DNA from: Candidatus Zhuqueibacterota bacterium
Lineage (GTDB): Bacteria; Zhuqueibacterota; Zhuqueibacteria; Oceanimicrobiales; Oceanimicrobiaceae
Assembly: GCA_029262005.1 (NCBI GenBank)
Contig: JAJDAG010000086.1
Coordinates: forward strand, 94,344-158,343
Direction of reading: 5' to 3'
DNA length: 64,000 bases
Shown: one piece after another, positions 42,435-52,384 of the stretch
How positions within the stretch are numbered: the first letter of the stretch is position 1
Layout of the letters: each line of letters opens with the position of its first letter
Notes under the pieces: model-generated
Databases searched by the model: none
Told to the model about the DNA's origin: nothing
What the model saw: the letters and a program-made list of their open reading frames with translations, nothing else
Position numbers and translations under genes: made by a program

Positions 42435-44717
42435 TTATGAGAGCCCATAATGCCGTCTCACATACCATTCGACGCAAAGAATGACGAGTACGAGCGCAAA
42501 CCAGAACGGCATGTCCCACAAATCATGATCCATGAGCTTGGAGTAACTGCTTTTCCTGACTGAAATTTCCGCAGGCAGACTCAACGCTTCGTCCTGATGA
42601 TAATACTTGCCGCCGCTCACTTCCGCAATCCGCTTTAAAAATGATGACTGTAGCTGTGCATTATTAAACTCAGCTTTTGACTCTTCAACCAAAAACGCTG
42701 TTTCTGTTCGGCCGAGCAACTCATTTTCCCTGGTACGGGCCTCAACTTCAACAACATACACGCCTTCGTTATCTGGAGAAAATTTGCTTTCATAACTCAG
42801 CTTGCCGCCGGCAGCCCATTTAAAATTAAGCTCGGCGCTATCTCCCCCCGGCTTTTTGATGCGCGCCGTCACTTTAGCATCGCGAACAGGTTGAAAAGTA
42901 CTGTCCCGTACATCCGTGTGCAGTGTCACCATTTGACCCGGAACATAAGTTTCCCGATCGGCTTTTGCTTCTACCGGTTCAGGTGTGGGCAATGCCAGCC
43001 AACGTAACATCTGCCGCCAGAAACGCTCATGACTCATATCTGTGTGCGGCATGCTCATTTGCCAGAACCAGGAGCTTGATGTGGCAAAAACCATGGAACG
43101 GCCGCGGCCAAAACGCTGCTGGGCCAAAATAACGCGCGGGTTATCCGATTCACTAAACGGATGTACCGCGAGAATTGTCGCGCCCGGCTTAGCCCTGCCC
43201 AGAGCATTATATCCTTCCAGGTTGGGCAAACGATCCCAGAGCGCCCGGTTCTCGCCCGGCTCAGACGCCAATCGCATAACTGCACTGCGGTAACCATCCG
43301 GGGTCAAAAGCAGCCTGTAAGTATCACGAAATTGACTTGCAGAATTATGCGATGTTTCATCGCTTGAAAGGAGTTGCACGGGCAGAATCTTGTCAATTGG
43401 AGAACCTGCATAGCCACCGCGGCTAAATGCCTGAGCCCCGCCCAGCATTAAAAAACCACCGCCACGCCGGGCAACAAACTCCGCCGTAAGTTCCAACTGC
43501 GCCTCGGTGAAAAAACGACGCTCAATGCTTCCAAACAGAATTGCATCATACTCAAACAATGCCTCTCTGCTTGCAGGATACCCGTCTTTCAATTCATCCT
43601 GACTCGAGATGCCCTGCCGGTAAAACTTGTCCTCGCCTGTTCTCAGAAGTGAAACCAGTTCAATACCGGCATCCCCATCAAGTGCACGCCGCAAAAATTT
43701 GAATTCAGCACGCGGATGCCCCTCCACGTAAAGAACCCGTGTTTTTTTCTTGCGATTATCAATCAAAAAACTTCGGGTATTGTTATCCGGAATCGTCTCG
43801 TTCTCACCGGCAATTACCTTCATTGAGTATTGTACAAAACCTTTTTTTCGAGGAGAAAACTTCAACGTTGAGCGCGTAGCTGAGCCTTTCATCCGAACCG
43901 TTTGTTTTCTCAAAATAGCGCCGTCCTCGCGCAATTCCAATTCAACGGCTCGTTCTCCAACACCATGGCTTTTCAACAATGAAGCGACTTCCACAACAGA
44001 ATTTTCAATCACAGAACGGTTTGCCGTTACTTTAGACAGCTCCACATCTTTGCTGTCTTCACTGCCAATGCCAATTGTGAAAACCGGCAGCTTGTTATTT
44101 TTCATCAGCGCAGCAACTTCAAGCGGGTCAGCTCCGCCATTATTGACGCCATCGGTGAGGACAACCACACCAGAGACGGCCCCGGCTTTTCCAATATCCG
44201 CAGCAAAGCTTAACCCTTCCGCCAAATCGGTTGCACTGCCATCGGTGGACAAATCACTGGTTTGTTCCAGATGGTCAACCCCGGCAGAAAATTTGTACAC
44301 CTGCATCTTAAAGTTCCGGCTAAACTCATGCAACAGGCCCGGAGACTCAGCGTTGCCAAGCAATGCCTGAGCATAATCGCTGCGTTTTTTCCCAGCGCGA
44401 CTGTCCTGAATGGACATACTTCCGGAGTCATCGACCAGAACAATCAGCGAGCTTTTGCGCGGCACCACCGATGAAATTGTCACGTAAGGCTCGAGCAATA
44501 AAAACAAAAGCACTGCAAGTGCCAGGAACTTCAGACTGATGAGCGTCACCCTGAGAGGATTGCTTATTTCAATGGTTGTCTTGCTGTAAATCACCCACAA
44601 ACTTAGAACAAAAACAAACATAACCGCCAGAAGCATGAAAACAGACAACCGGTAGTTTGACGCCAATGTGCCTTGAGAAAATACGACCGGGCTGTATTTG
44701 AAAAAAAACTCAAACAT
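42435..44717 (-). CDS. Membrane protein with VWA domain and glutamine-amidotransferase-like domain
   Basis: The 760-residue product has two N-terminal membrane helices (about 25-45 and 58-80), a VWA domain (about 88-275) with an intact MIDAS start DDSGSMS and TDG later, and an Ig-like segment. A class I glutamine amidotransferase-like domain (about 345-560, beginning RVLYVEGHPRAEFKFL) comes next, then a beta domain and a final helix FWFALVLVILCVEWYV. The GATase-like domain lacks an obvious catalytic Cys and is probably structural. This architecture is known from BatA/DUF4175-type clusters. It begins two bases after the DUF4175 gene ends. The function is unknown; the MIDAS suggests metal-dependent protein binding on the periplasmic side. 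Confidence 0.82.
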   Translation of the reverse strand: MFEFFFKYSPVVFSQGTLASNYRLSVFMLLAVMFVFVLSLWVIYSKTTIEISNPLRVTLISLKFLALAVLLFLLLEPYVTISSVVPRKSSLIVLVDDSGSMSIQDSRAGKKRSDYAQALLGNAESPGLLHEFSRNFKMQVYKFSAGVDHLEQTSDLSTDGSATDLAEGLSFAADIGKAGAVSGVVVLTDGVNNGGADPLEVAALMKNNKLPVFTIGIGSEDSKDVELSKVTANRSVIENSVVEVASLLKSHGVGERAVELELREDGAILRKQTVRMKGSATRSTLKFSPRKKGFVQYSMKVIAGENETIPDNNTRSFLIDNRKKKTRVLYVEGHPRAEFKFLRRALDGDAGIELVSLLRTGEDKFYRQGISSQDELKDGYPASREALFEYDAILFGSIERRFFTEAQLELTAEFVARRGGGFLMLGGAQAFSRGGYAGSPIDKILPVQLLSSDETSHNSASQFRDTYRLLLTPDGYRSAVMRLASEPGENRALWDRLPNLEGYNALGRAKPGATILAVHPFSESDNPRVILAQQRFGRGRSMVFATSSSWFWQMSMPHTDMSHERFWRQMLRWLALPTPEPVEAKADRETYVPGQMVTLHTDVRDSTFQPVRDAKVTARIKKPGGDSAELNFKWAAGGKLSYESKFSPDNEGVYVVEVEARTRENELLGRTETAFLVEESKAEFNNAQLQSSFLKRIAEVSGGKYYHQDEALSLPAEISVRKSSYSKLMDHDLWDMPFWFALVLVILCVEWYVRRHYGLS

Positions 44718-44719
44718 GG

Positions 44720-47700
44720 CTACTTTTCATTTTTTGAAAGCGCTTCGTAATATTTTTCAACCAGTTCTTCATAACCTTGTGGTACCTTTTCTTCACGCGC
44801 TATAAAAAATTTCTCCTTGCTGCGAAGCAATTCCAGTTTTTGTGCCAGCTCTGCTTCAAGCCCTTTTAGAGGAAACAGTATTCGTTGCTCGAGAAACTGC
44901 ATACGGCCGGGTGCACCGCCCCCAAACGATTTAAGCAATCCACGCATGCTCTGATTCAGCCCGCCGGCAGTTTTCGCCAAACTGGAATCGGCTTGCAGTG
45001 ATTGTTCAATTTGCTTGATCTCCTTCAGGCTTCGGGCCAGGTCCTCATTTATTCTGTTTTGCTGACCAGCCCGGTTTGACGGTGATTCTCCAAGAGCATC
45101 TTTGTTTCCCGCTTCACTCAGCTTCTTTGTTTGTTGCTGCAACGATTCAAGCTGTTCGCGCAAGCGTCGCGTTTGCTCAAGCGCAAGACCCAGTTTCTCC
45201 TCTTCAGTACCGGACAGAGCGCCCCGTATTTTGGTAAGCTGTTCGCTGGACCGCTCCAGTTTAGACAAAATATCTTTTTCCGCCTGGAATGCTGAGTTGA
45301 ACCTTTTCTTTTTAAGCAATTCTTGAGCGACCTGCATCTTGTCGCCAATGCCGTCTTTCTCAAATTTTTGTCCCAGTTTCCGGATGTGATTGGAGAGTTC
45401 ACTGCTTTCATGTTGCGCTTGAGTTTGCAGCGACTTAACCTGTTCGCCGGCCCTTTTCAGCCCCTCACGCAAATTTTCTTGTTGGCGCTCGGCCGCAGTC
45501 AACGCATCGGCATTTTGCCCTTTTGCAGCAGAGAGTGTTTCAACATCCCGGGTCAGCCCGCGTTGCTTGCGGGTCAACTCCTGAAACTGTTCTTCGAGCT
45601 CGTTTACCTGGCGGCGCGAAGACGCCTTCTGATTGCGCTGCAGCAAATCTTCGAGACGGTTCAAGCGGTTTAAGGCGCGAGTGCCCTTGGTGGCTGCCAA
45701 TTCCGTGTTATCATTTTGTAAATTATGAGAGGCGTTGCTCATCTCAGAAGTCGCCCGCCTGAGATCATCCTGAACTTGCCGCGGTAGTGGCTTGTTCTCC
45801 CCACCAGCCTGTTGTATTTTTCGGGATAACGCCTGGGTCTCACTTTGAATTTGTTCCTGCTCGCGCCGCAGCTCTTTAATTTTCCGTTTTTTTTCTTCTT
45901 CCTTTAAGTCATTTTTTGCAAAATTCTGCATCTGCCGGTTGAATTTTTGTTGACGATCGGCAAGCTCTTTTACTTTATTCAGCGCTTCGTTAACCGCTTC
46001 TTCACCCGGAGTCTGGCGGGCTTGATTCAAGGTCTCGTACTTGTTTTTAAGCTTGTCCATTTCCTTCTCAAACAACTGAGAAAGTTCATCCAACGCTGAG
46101 TTGCTGCCGCCTGCCTGGCCACGTGACTGTTGAACCTGCACCTGACGGATTTGCGCTTCTGCCTGCAGTAGCCTTTGTAATGCGTCCCTTTGCGGTCCCT
46201 GTGCTTCCCCGAGCTTGCCACTGCTCAATTCCGTAAGCGCTTTGTCCATGGCCTTCACCGCCTCTGCGTAGTGGCTTGTCATACTTTTGTTGGTATCCCG
46301 GGTAAATGTTGAACGCTGTTCAATTTGCATCAAAGTGCTTTGCGTAACATCCTGTAAATTTTTTTGGCTCTCAACCAGTACAGCAACATTTTCTTTCAGT
46401 TTGCCGGCATCGAGTTTCGATTTTTTTTGCTGCGTTTTCCAGGTGGCGACAATGATTTCTTTTTGTGTTTGTGACAAACGTCCGCCCGGGCTACTGCCAC
46501 CGGCTTGTCCTTGAGATAGCGGACGAGTAAATTCTGCTTCAAACGGACGTATTTCAATGAAAAATATATCTGAACGAATGGACTCGCTTTTGGTGTTGAC
46601 ATCACCGGTCTCCACGTAGTAGCCAAGAAAGTCCCCGGGTTTTAACTGCAAATCTTCAAGATAAAACAAGTGCCGGGCAGAAAAATTTCTGCTGCTGCCG
46701 GAAAGACCCGAGCCACCCGGGCTGGTGGCCCTCAGCGAAAGTTTTACTTCCTTTTCATCTGAACTATTTATCACATATTTAAGTCTGGCAACCGGCACGC
46801 CATAATCATCCTGAATGGAAACTCGAATGGGCAACTCCTCTAACATGGTCGCACGGACATCTCGTGCGGGTCGCTCAATCGTTAAAGAAGGCGGTTGATC
46901 AGGCAGTGCGTGCACGTAATACTCCGGGGGCGAAGCATTCTCCAACCCGTCGATGCCGGTGATGTGAATTTTGTAGAAAGTGTCGCGGTTGACTTTCAAC
47001 CTGGCTGTTACAACGGAATCGGCGACCACACTGGTTTTCAGCGTATGGGTTTCAGCCACAACAATTCCGGCCGATTTTAGCGCTTTATCTGCATAGGCTT
47101 TAATGGTTACGGTTGTCCCTTCCGGCGCCCAAATGTCACCTGAATCTATTTCCTTTCTGGATGAAAGTCCGGTATAGCCCGGGAAATTGTAGCTCAAATC
47201 AACTCGGGTTATCCGCGGTGCTGCAAAAACATTGAACTCAAAAATATCGGATATTTCGTTTCCGGCTTTCACATAATAGCGCGTGTCCGTCTGCAAATCG
47301 AACAGATTAAAAACAAATATGTTCGCCCTGTTTGTCAAATCCATCTCAACTTTGTTCCAGGTCGAATCATCCGGAGAGTAGTAAAGAACCACTGATTGAG
47401 CATCGAGGCCAGTCAATTCAGCGCTGATCTGCTGCGGCAAACCTGTCTGCACCCGTGCATTACCGGGCTTCACCAACAACGATGGTTTGGCCGTCACTTT
47501 TGGATAATCCCACGGCTGAATCAAACGATTGGTTCGCAAGCGAAAAGCAGGCATATTTGCAAAAAAAACACCTGCCGCCACCAAAAACAAAAGCACGGCG
47601 ATGTTGCCCCAAACCAGCGAACTCCTGGACTTAATAGAACGGGTCAGATTAAGCGGGTCAATATGAAATCGCGTGTCTTCAATAAGCTTATCAAAAAGTG

Positions 47701-48064
47701 ACTTCGAAGCACTTTCTTGTGAACCTTCAGAAAGTGGCATTTCAATGGCGGTGACGAGGCGATCTTGCAGATGCGGGTGTTGCTCCTCGAGAAAACGTGC
47801 CATCTGATCTCGAGTTGGCATTTTGCGAAGAGGCCGCACCAGTTCGCCATAAAACAACAAAACAGCCAGCACGGCAACAAGACCAAGCAAACTCTGGCGC
47901 ACAGCCGGCGCAAAATTCAGAAAAGCATCCAGAGCAAAAGCAGCCAGCAAACCCAACAGGGTAAATACAAATAGCTTGGCAAGCCCCTTGAGCAGGAGAA
48001 GCCGTTTCCACTGACTGCAAGCCCGGTCTACCCGGCCTCTGATTATTTCATGCTCATGACTCAT
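44720..48064 (-). CDS. DUF4175-like membrane protein with very long coiled coil
   Basis: The 1,114-residue product has two N-terminal helices (about 27-48 and 55-75), a cytoplasmic-type loop with ARFLEEQHPHLQDRLVTA, a third helix near 150-168, Ig-like beta domains (about 180-510) and then about 500 residues of charged heptad-like sequence rich in Gln, Glu, Lys and Leu. That tail would form a long periplasmic rod. The N-terminus and length match DUF4175-type proteins encoded beside BatA genes. It overlaps no neighbour but sits 11 and 2 bases from them, indicating one transcript. I infer a structural role in an envelope-spanning complex. Confidence 0.78.
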   Translation of the reverse strand: MSHEHEIIRGRVDRACSQWKRLLLLKGLAKLFVFTLLGLLAAFALDAFLNFAPAVRQSLLGLVAVLAVLLFYGELVRPLRKMPTRDQMARFLEEQHPHLQDRLVTAIEMPLSEGSQESASKSLFDKLIEDTRFHIDPLNLTRSIKSRSSLVWGNIAVLLFLVAAGVFFANMPAFRLRTNRLIQPWDYPKVTAKPSLLVKPGNARVQTGLPQQISAELTGLDAQSVVLYYSPDDSTWNKVEMDLTNRANIFVFNLFDLQTDTRYYVKAGNEISDIFEFNVFAAPRITRVDLSYNFPGYTGLSSRKEIDSGDIWAPEGTTVTIKAYADKALKSAGIVVAETHTLKTSVVADSVVTARLKVNRDTFYKIHITGIDGLENASPPEYYVHALPDQPPSLTIERPARDVRATMLEELPIRVSIQDDYGVPVARLKYVINSSDEKEVKLSLRATSPGGSGLSGSSRNFSARHLFYLEDLQLKPGDFLGYYVETGDVNTKSESIRSDIFFIEIRPFEAEFTRPLSQGQAGGSSPGGRLSQTQKEIIVATWKTQQKKSKLDAGKLKENVAVLVESQKNLQDVTQSTLMQIEQRSTFTRDTNKSMTSHYAEAVKAMDKALTELSSGKLGEAQGPQRDALQRLLQAEAQIRQVQVQQSRGQAGGSNSALDELSQLFEKEMDKLKNKYETLNQARQTPGEEAVNEALNKVKELADRQQKFNRQMQNFAKNDLKEEEKKRKIKELRREQEQIQSETQALSRKIQQAGGENKPLPRQVQDDLRRATSEMSNASHNLQNDNTELAATKGTRALNRLNRLEDLLQRNQKASSRRQVNELEEQFQELTRKQRGLTRDVETLSAAKGQNADALTAAERQQENLREGLKRAGEQVKSLQTQAQHESSELSNHIRKLGQKFEKDGIGDKMQVAQELLKKKRFNSAFQAEKDILSKLERSSEQLTKIRGALSGTEEEKLGLALEQTRRLREQLESLQQQTKKLSEAGNKDALGESPSNRAGQQNRINEDLARSLKEIKQIEQSLQADSSLAKTAGGLNQSMRGLLKSFGGGAPGRMQFLEQRILFPLKGLEAELAQKLELLRSKEKFFIAREEKVPQGYEELVEKYYEALSKNEK

Positions 48065-48075
48065 TGTTTTATCCT

Positions 48076-50151
48076 TCAGCGATAAGTCCGGTTGGCAAGC
48101 CAGGTCTCACCCACGAGCAGCAAAATCCCCAGCAAAATCCCCAAACGCCACAATTTCTGAGCACGTTCCTGCTGCTCGCCCAGTTGGCCGGTTACCAGAG
48201 AGGCCTCTTGCACCGGGCCTTTGGTAACATCCGCCACTCTTGCCTCTAATTTATCGGGTGTCTCTGCATGTAAGTCAGATTCATCCGGATTGAGATTAAC
48301 TGCAAAATAGGCAACCGGCTTCTTGCGAGCGTTAGAAAATACTTCATAAATACCGGGCGCGTCTGTGCGCTGAAAATAATCGTTTTCTACCGAAATCCGC
48401 TCACCTGACGGTGTTTGAATGACTATGGCACGCTCTTTCTCAGGCCTTTTGAAATAGCTGCGCAGCGCAACCGGATGCCCGACTAAAAAGGCGTCCTGAC
48501 CTTTTGTTTCAGCGGCTACATAATTCAATGTTTGGTAAAGCAGAGGCAAATACATTGCTTTGACGGGCAAGTTATTCCACTCACTATCAATGGAAGAAGT
48601 AAGCAGAATCACTTTGCCCGCGCCAATTTTTCTCTCCAAAATTGCCGGGCTGCCATCGTCAAATGAAGCAAGAACCGCCTCAGGGCCCCCCGGTGTTACG
48701 TGAAAATACTGATAAAATTCAGCGATGCCGGGATCTCCCTGACCAGGTTCAGCAAACGGTTTGAAAATGGGGTGCAGAAAGTCAACTTCAGCGAGAATAA
48801 CGCTGTTGTCTCGGTCAACGGAATTAAAGGCGCGATTGTTTAATCGTGCCGGAGAGATGTTAGAAAACAAGCTGTTAAAAATGTTCGGGGCGACCTGGTC
48901 GCCAAGCGCGATGATCAAACCACCACCGCCGCGAACATAATAAGACAAACGTTCAACCTGACTGCGACTGAGCTCCTTTACATTGGCCAGGACCACTGCG
49001 CGATAGGCACGCAGATCCATTTTCGGCAAATTAGAAGCGCGTCCTTCAACCAGCGTAAACCGTGCGACTTTCGGCAAATTAATAGCCTGTGCGAAAAAAA
49101 ATAGTTCATCGCGGGGCTGGTCGCGATGCGGCTCACCATTGATGGCGAGTATTTCAGATTTTGACGTATTACGCAGCACAAAGAAGTAGCGATTGTCCGG
49201 GAGCATGGCATCATCCGCTAGTTCTAGCGCAACCGAGCCTCTCACGTACTTTCTCGGCAGCGAAACCTGAAGAAAGGTCACCACCATTTCATCGCCGGAA
49301 TTAATTTTCACCTGGCGCTGTGATTTTTTCTTGCCGTTTACTGTTAGAACGACTTTTGTTTGCTTGGCTTTATCTGAGAAATTTTCGACCCGGATAAGAA
49401 AATCACCTTTTCTAGCCGTCTGCCCGGCCCTGACAATACGAACATCCTGCACCGCCACATTGGGCTGCTCATTTTTTCCTACGCTAATGAAATCCACATC
49501 AATGCCCGTGCGGAGGTCCCAGTGCGGATTCAGGCTTTGCCAACCATTGGTTTGAAAATCGGAAATGAGATAGATCTGCTTCCTGGTCAAAGGCGATTCC
49601 ATCAAAATGGATTCGGCCAATTGCAAAGCCTGCATATAGTCTGTTGCCTCATAACTTGAGAGAATTCGCTCCGGTAGATGCCTGGCCAGTGTTGCAAAAT
49701 CCACCTCTGCTTCAGCCACCACTTTTGCTGTTTCAGCAAATTGCACAATCGTGGCGTGGTCATATTTGCGGCATGCCTGCAGCAAATCACTGGCTTTGTT
49801 CAGGGCTGCCGGCAAATTGTTGCCAACTTGCATGCTCAGTGAGTTGTCAATCAAAATCACTTTTGCTGTCGGTTCATCCCCCCAAAAAGCAGCGGTTTCC
49901 TGGTTTTCAAGAAAAGGACGGGCAAAAGCGAGCGCAAGCACTGCCAGAGCAACAATCCGCATGAGCAGCAAGAGAAACTGCTTCAGATTTTGTATTTTAA
50001 CTTTCTTATTGGGATCAACCTGAAGAAACCGCATGGCGGCAAACGGCAGTTTCACCGCCCGATTTCTTTTGATCAGGTGAATGATAACCGGCACCAATCC
50101 GGCAATCAAGCCCCAAAGAAACAAAGAATTTAAAAACGTAAGTCCGAACAT
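48076..50151 (-). CDS. BatA-like protein with aerotolerance-type N-terminus and VWA domain
   Basis: The 691-residue product begins with the BatA N-terminal domain (two helices: LWGLIAGLVPVIIHLIKRN and LLLMRIVALAVLALAFARPF), then a VWA domain with MIDAS-like VILIDNSLSMQ, Ig-like segments, a GATase-like region (about 345-540) and a C-terminal helix (LGILLGILLLVGETWLA). Bat proteins were named for Bacteroides aerotolerance, though their molecular role is unsettled. It follows DUF58 by 6 bases. The layout repeats that of the 760-residue VWA protein downstream, so the two may be distant paralogues and partners. Confidence 0.85.
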   Translation of the reverse strand: MFGLTFLNSLFLWGLIAGLVPVIIHLIKRNRAVKLPFAAMRFLQVDPNKKVKIQNLKQFLLLLMRIVALAVLALAFARPFLENQETAAFWGDEPTAKVILIDNSLSMQVGNNLPAALNKASDLLQACRKYDHATIVQFAETAKVVAEAEVDFATLARHLPERILSSYEATDYMQALQLAESILMESPLTRKQIYLISDFQTNGWQSLNPHWDLRTGIDVDFISVGKNEQPNVAVQDVRIVRAGQTARKGDFLIRVENFSDKAKQTKVVLTVNGKKKSQRQVKINSGDEMVVTFLQVSLPRKYVRGSVALELADDAMLPDNRYFFVLRNTSKSEILAINGEPHRDQPRDELFFFAQAINLPKVARFTLVEGRASNLPKMDLRAYRAVVLANVKELSRSQVERLSYYVRGGGGLIIALGDQVAPNIFNSLFSNISPARLNNRAFNSVDRDNSVILAEVDFLHPIFKPFAEPGQGDPGIAEFYQYFHVTPGGPEAVLASFDDGSPAILERKIGAGKVILLTSSIDSEWNNLPVKAMYLPLLYQTLNYVAAETKGQDAFLVGHPVALRSYFKRPEKERAIVIQTPSGERISVENDYFQRTDAPGIYEVFSNARKKPVAYFAVNLNPDESDLHAETPDKLEARVADVTKGPVQEASLVTGQLGEQQERAQKLWRLGILLGILLLVGETWLANRTYR

Positions 50152-50157
50152 CAGCGC

Positions 50158-51051
50158 TTACCCTTTGCCAGCACGATTCGTCAAATAGCTAAACAAGGCG
50201 AAATCCAACGGTTTGGAAGTATTGAGCAAGTGGTAATCAATCTGCAATTGCCCACAGCCCTTTTTAAATGCATCGATATGCGCATTCAGCCGTTTCATGT
50301 AAGTGTCCCGCACCATGGCTGGAATAGCCAGGTACTCCGCGGGACTCTCCATATCCATGAATCGTGTGGCGTTTTGAAACGGAAAATTGAGCTCAGTTTC
50401 ATCCATGACGTGAAAAACAACCAGGTCGTGTCCTTTAAAACGAATGTGCTGCAGGCCGTCAAGAACAGATTCCGGTTCATCCAGCAGATCGGAAATCAAA
50501 ATAATCAGGCCCTTCTTTTTAATGGTCTCTCCGATTTGATGCAGCGGCAGAGAAAGCTCTGTTTGCTCCACGGCTTCAATGGTTTCAAGGTGACGCAGGA
50601 TAGAAAATAAATGTCCGCGGCGGCTGCGAGCCGGGATAAATTCACGGATCTCGTTATCGAAAGTCAAGAGGCCGATGCCATCGCTTTGTCGAACCGCAAG
50701 ATAACTGAGGCTGGCCGCCAAATAGGAGGCATATTCCAGTTTGGAAATGCCCTCGCCGGCATATTTCATTGAAGCACTGGTATCGAGTAGAATGTGGCAA
50801 TTGAGATTGGTTTCCTCCTCAAATTCCTTGAGAAAAAAACGATCCGAGCGTGCGAAAACTTTCCAGTCAATGAAGCGAATATCATCACCCGGCGTGTACT
50901 CGCGATATTCGGCAAACTCCACACTGAATCCGCGATATGGACTGCGATGTAACCCAAAGATAAAGCCCTCCACTACTGTGCGGGCGCGCAGCTCCATTCC
51001 GGATATTTTCGAAAGAATTTTTGGCTCAAGAAATCTTAAGGTATTTGCCAC
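50158..51051 (-). CDS. DUF58 domain-containing protein
   Basis: The 297-residue product is a soluble DUF58/VWA-type protein that almost always accompanies MoxR ATPases. YREYTPGDDIRFIDWKVFAR (about 48-67) is the DUF58 hallmark. It continues into a VWA fold with LLDTSASMKYAGEG, a partial MIDAS, and ends FALFSYLTNRAGKG. It is the presumed client or adaptor of MoxR, whose gene lies 73 bases upstream. No signal peptide or helix is evident, so it acts in the cytoplasm. Confidence 0.92.
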   Translation of the reverse strand: MANTLRFLEPKILSKISGMELRARTVVEGFIFGLHRSPYRGFSVEFAEYREYTPGDDIRFIDWKVFARSDRFFLKEFEEETNLNCHILLDTSASMKYAGEGISKLEYASYLAASLSYLAVRQSDGIGLLTFDNEIREFIPARSRRGHLFSILRHLETIEAVEQTELSLPLHQIGETIKKKGLIILISDLLDEPESVLDGLQHIRFKGHDLVVFHVMDETELNFPFQNATRFMDMESPAEYLAIPAMVRDTYMKRLNAHIDAFKKGCGQLQIDYHLLNTSKPLDFALFSYLTNRAGKG

Positions 51052-51124
51052 TGTTTCGCCTTATTTCCCATGTTTGAAAATTTGCTCCCGATTTATCTCT
51101 GTCAATCTATATTTTCAAGTGCAT

Positions 51125-52153
51125 TTATAAACCTGATTTGGGCTCCGGCACCACTTCAAGCAGGCGCCGGACGATATCCTCTGAGGTTACTTTTTCTGAT
51201 TCAGCGTAAAAATTAGTCAAGATTCGATGGCGCAAAACCGGCAACGCCAACGTTTTAATGTCATCAACTGCCACGTTGTACCGGCCTTGCATAATGGCCC
51301 GTGCCTTGGCGCCCAGAATGAGATTTTGTGAGGCCCGCAGACCTGCTCCCCAGCTAACCCAGTTTTTCACAAAGTCGGGGGCGTTGTGCGTTGTCGGTCT
51401 ACTCGCAGCCACAAGCCGAACCGCATATTGTGCCACCTGTTCCGCAAGAGGTACTTTCCGCACAACCTCTTGAAACGCAATGACTTCCGGGCCGGTCACC
51501 ACGCGCCGCAGTTGTGGAGTATAATTCGAAGTAGTTGCTGTCACCACCTGGACTTCATCCTCTTCTTTGAGATAATCAACAACAATATTAAACATGAAAC
51601 GATCCAATTGTGCCTCAGGCAAAGGGTAGGTTCCCTCCAGCTCAATTGGGTTTTGTGTGGCAAGAACAAAAAACGGTTCATCAAGTTCATAGGTTTTACC
51701 GCCTGCCGTAACCTGGTGTTCCTGCATGGCTTCCAGCAGCGCCGCCTGCGTTTTCGGTGGCGTTCGGTTGATTTCATCTGCCAGAACAATGTTAGCGAAG
51801 ACCGGCCCTTTTACAAATTGAAATTGCCGTCGCCCGGTTGTTCTATCCTCTTCAATAACATCCGTGCCAACAATGTCCGAAGGCATCAAGTCCGGTGTAA
51901 ACTGAATCCGCTTAAACTTCAAATCGAGAATCTGGGCAATTGTGCGAATAAGCAATGTCTTTGCCAGACCGGGCACACCCGTTATCAAACAATGGCCGCC
52001 GGTGAACAGCGCCAGCAGCACATGCTCAATGACTTTGTCCTGGCCAACAATTACTTTTCTCAATTCATCACGAATTCGCCGGCTGCCTTCCCTGAGTTTT
52101 TCAGCGTAAATCAGGTCATCTGTTTCTTTATTTTGAGAGATAGTTTCGAACAT
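51125..52153 (-). CDS. MoxR-family AAA+ ATPase
   Basis: The 342-residue product is a MoxR AAA+ chaperone-type ATPase. Walker A is GVPGLAKT (near 61), Walker B with sensor context is VLADEINRTPPKTQAALLEAMQEH, sensor 1 is FVLATQNPIELEGTYPLPEAQ, and the lid carries the family's ILGAKARAIMQGRY. MoxR enzymes work with VWA proteins to insert metals or assemble complexes. AAGGAG precedes the ATG, and a TATAAT box lies about 32 bases upstream. It heads the MoxR-DUF58-BatA-DUF4175-VWA run. Confidence 0.95.
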   Translation of the reverse strand: MFETISQNKETDDLIYAEKLREGSRRIRDELRKVIVGQDKVIEHVLLALFTGGHCLITGVPGLAKTLLIRTIAQILDLKFKRIQFTPDLMPSDIVGTDVIEEDRTTGRRQFQFVKGPVFANIVLADEINRTPPKTQAALLEAMQEHQVTAGGKTYELDEPFFVLATQNPIELEGTYPLPEAQLDRFMFNIVVDYLKEEDEVQVVTATTSNYTPQLRRVVTGPEVIAFQEVVRKVPLAEQVAQYAVRLVAASRPTTHNAPDFVKNWVSWGAGLRASQNLILGAKARAIMQGRYNVAVDDIKTLALPVLRHRILTNFYAESEKVTSEDIVRRLLEVVPEPKSGL

Positions 52154-52184
52154 TTCAACTCCTTGTCAAGGGTAAAATCTGAAT

Positions 52185-52190
52185 ATTATA
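52185..52190 (-). promoter_or_regulatory. -10 box of a possible MoxR promoter
   Basis: On the minus strand a perfect TATAAT lies about 32 bases before the moxR-type start. The -35 at 17 bases (TTATTT) is poor, so the site is tentative. Confidence 0.35.
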
Positions 52191-52384
52191 AAGCAGTGGT
52201 TCGACGAAATAATTAACCTTGGCTATTCATGAACTTTTGTAAAACAGTCACTTTTCAGGTATGGTAAGCTTTGGAGTGCTAAATTTTAGTTTTGCTTTGC
52301 ATAGACAAAAATCGCAACGCGAAAGTGTGGTACTCCAATATTATTGGCTGAAAATAGTTACTACAACATGGGCAATCGCTGCGG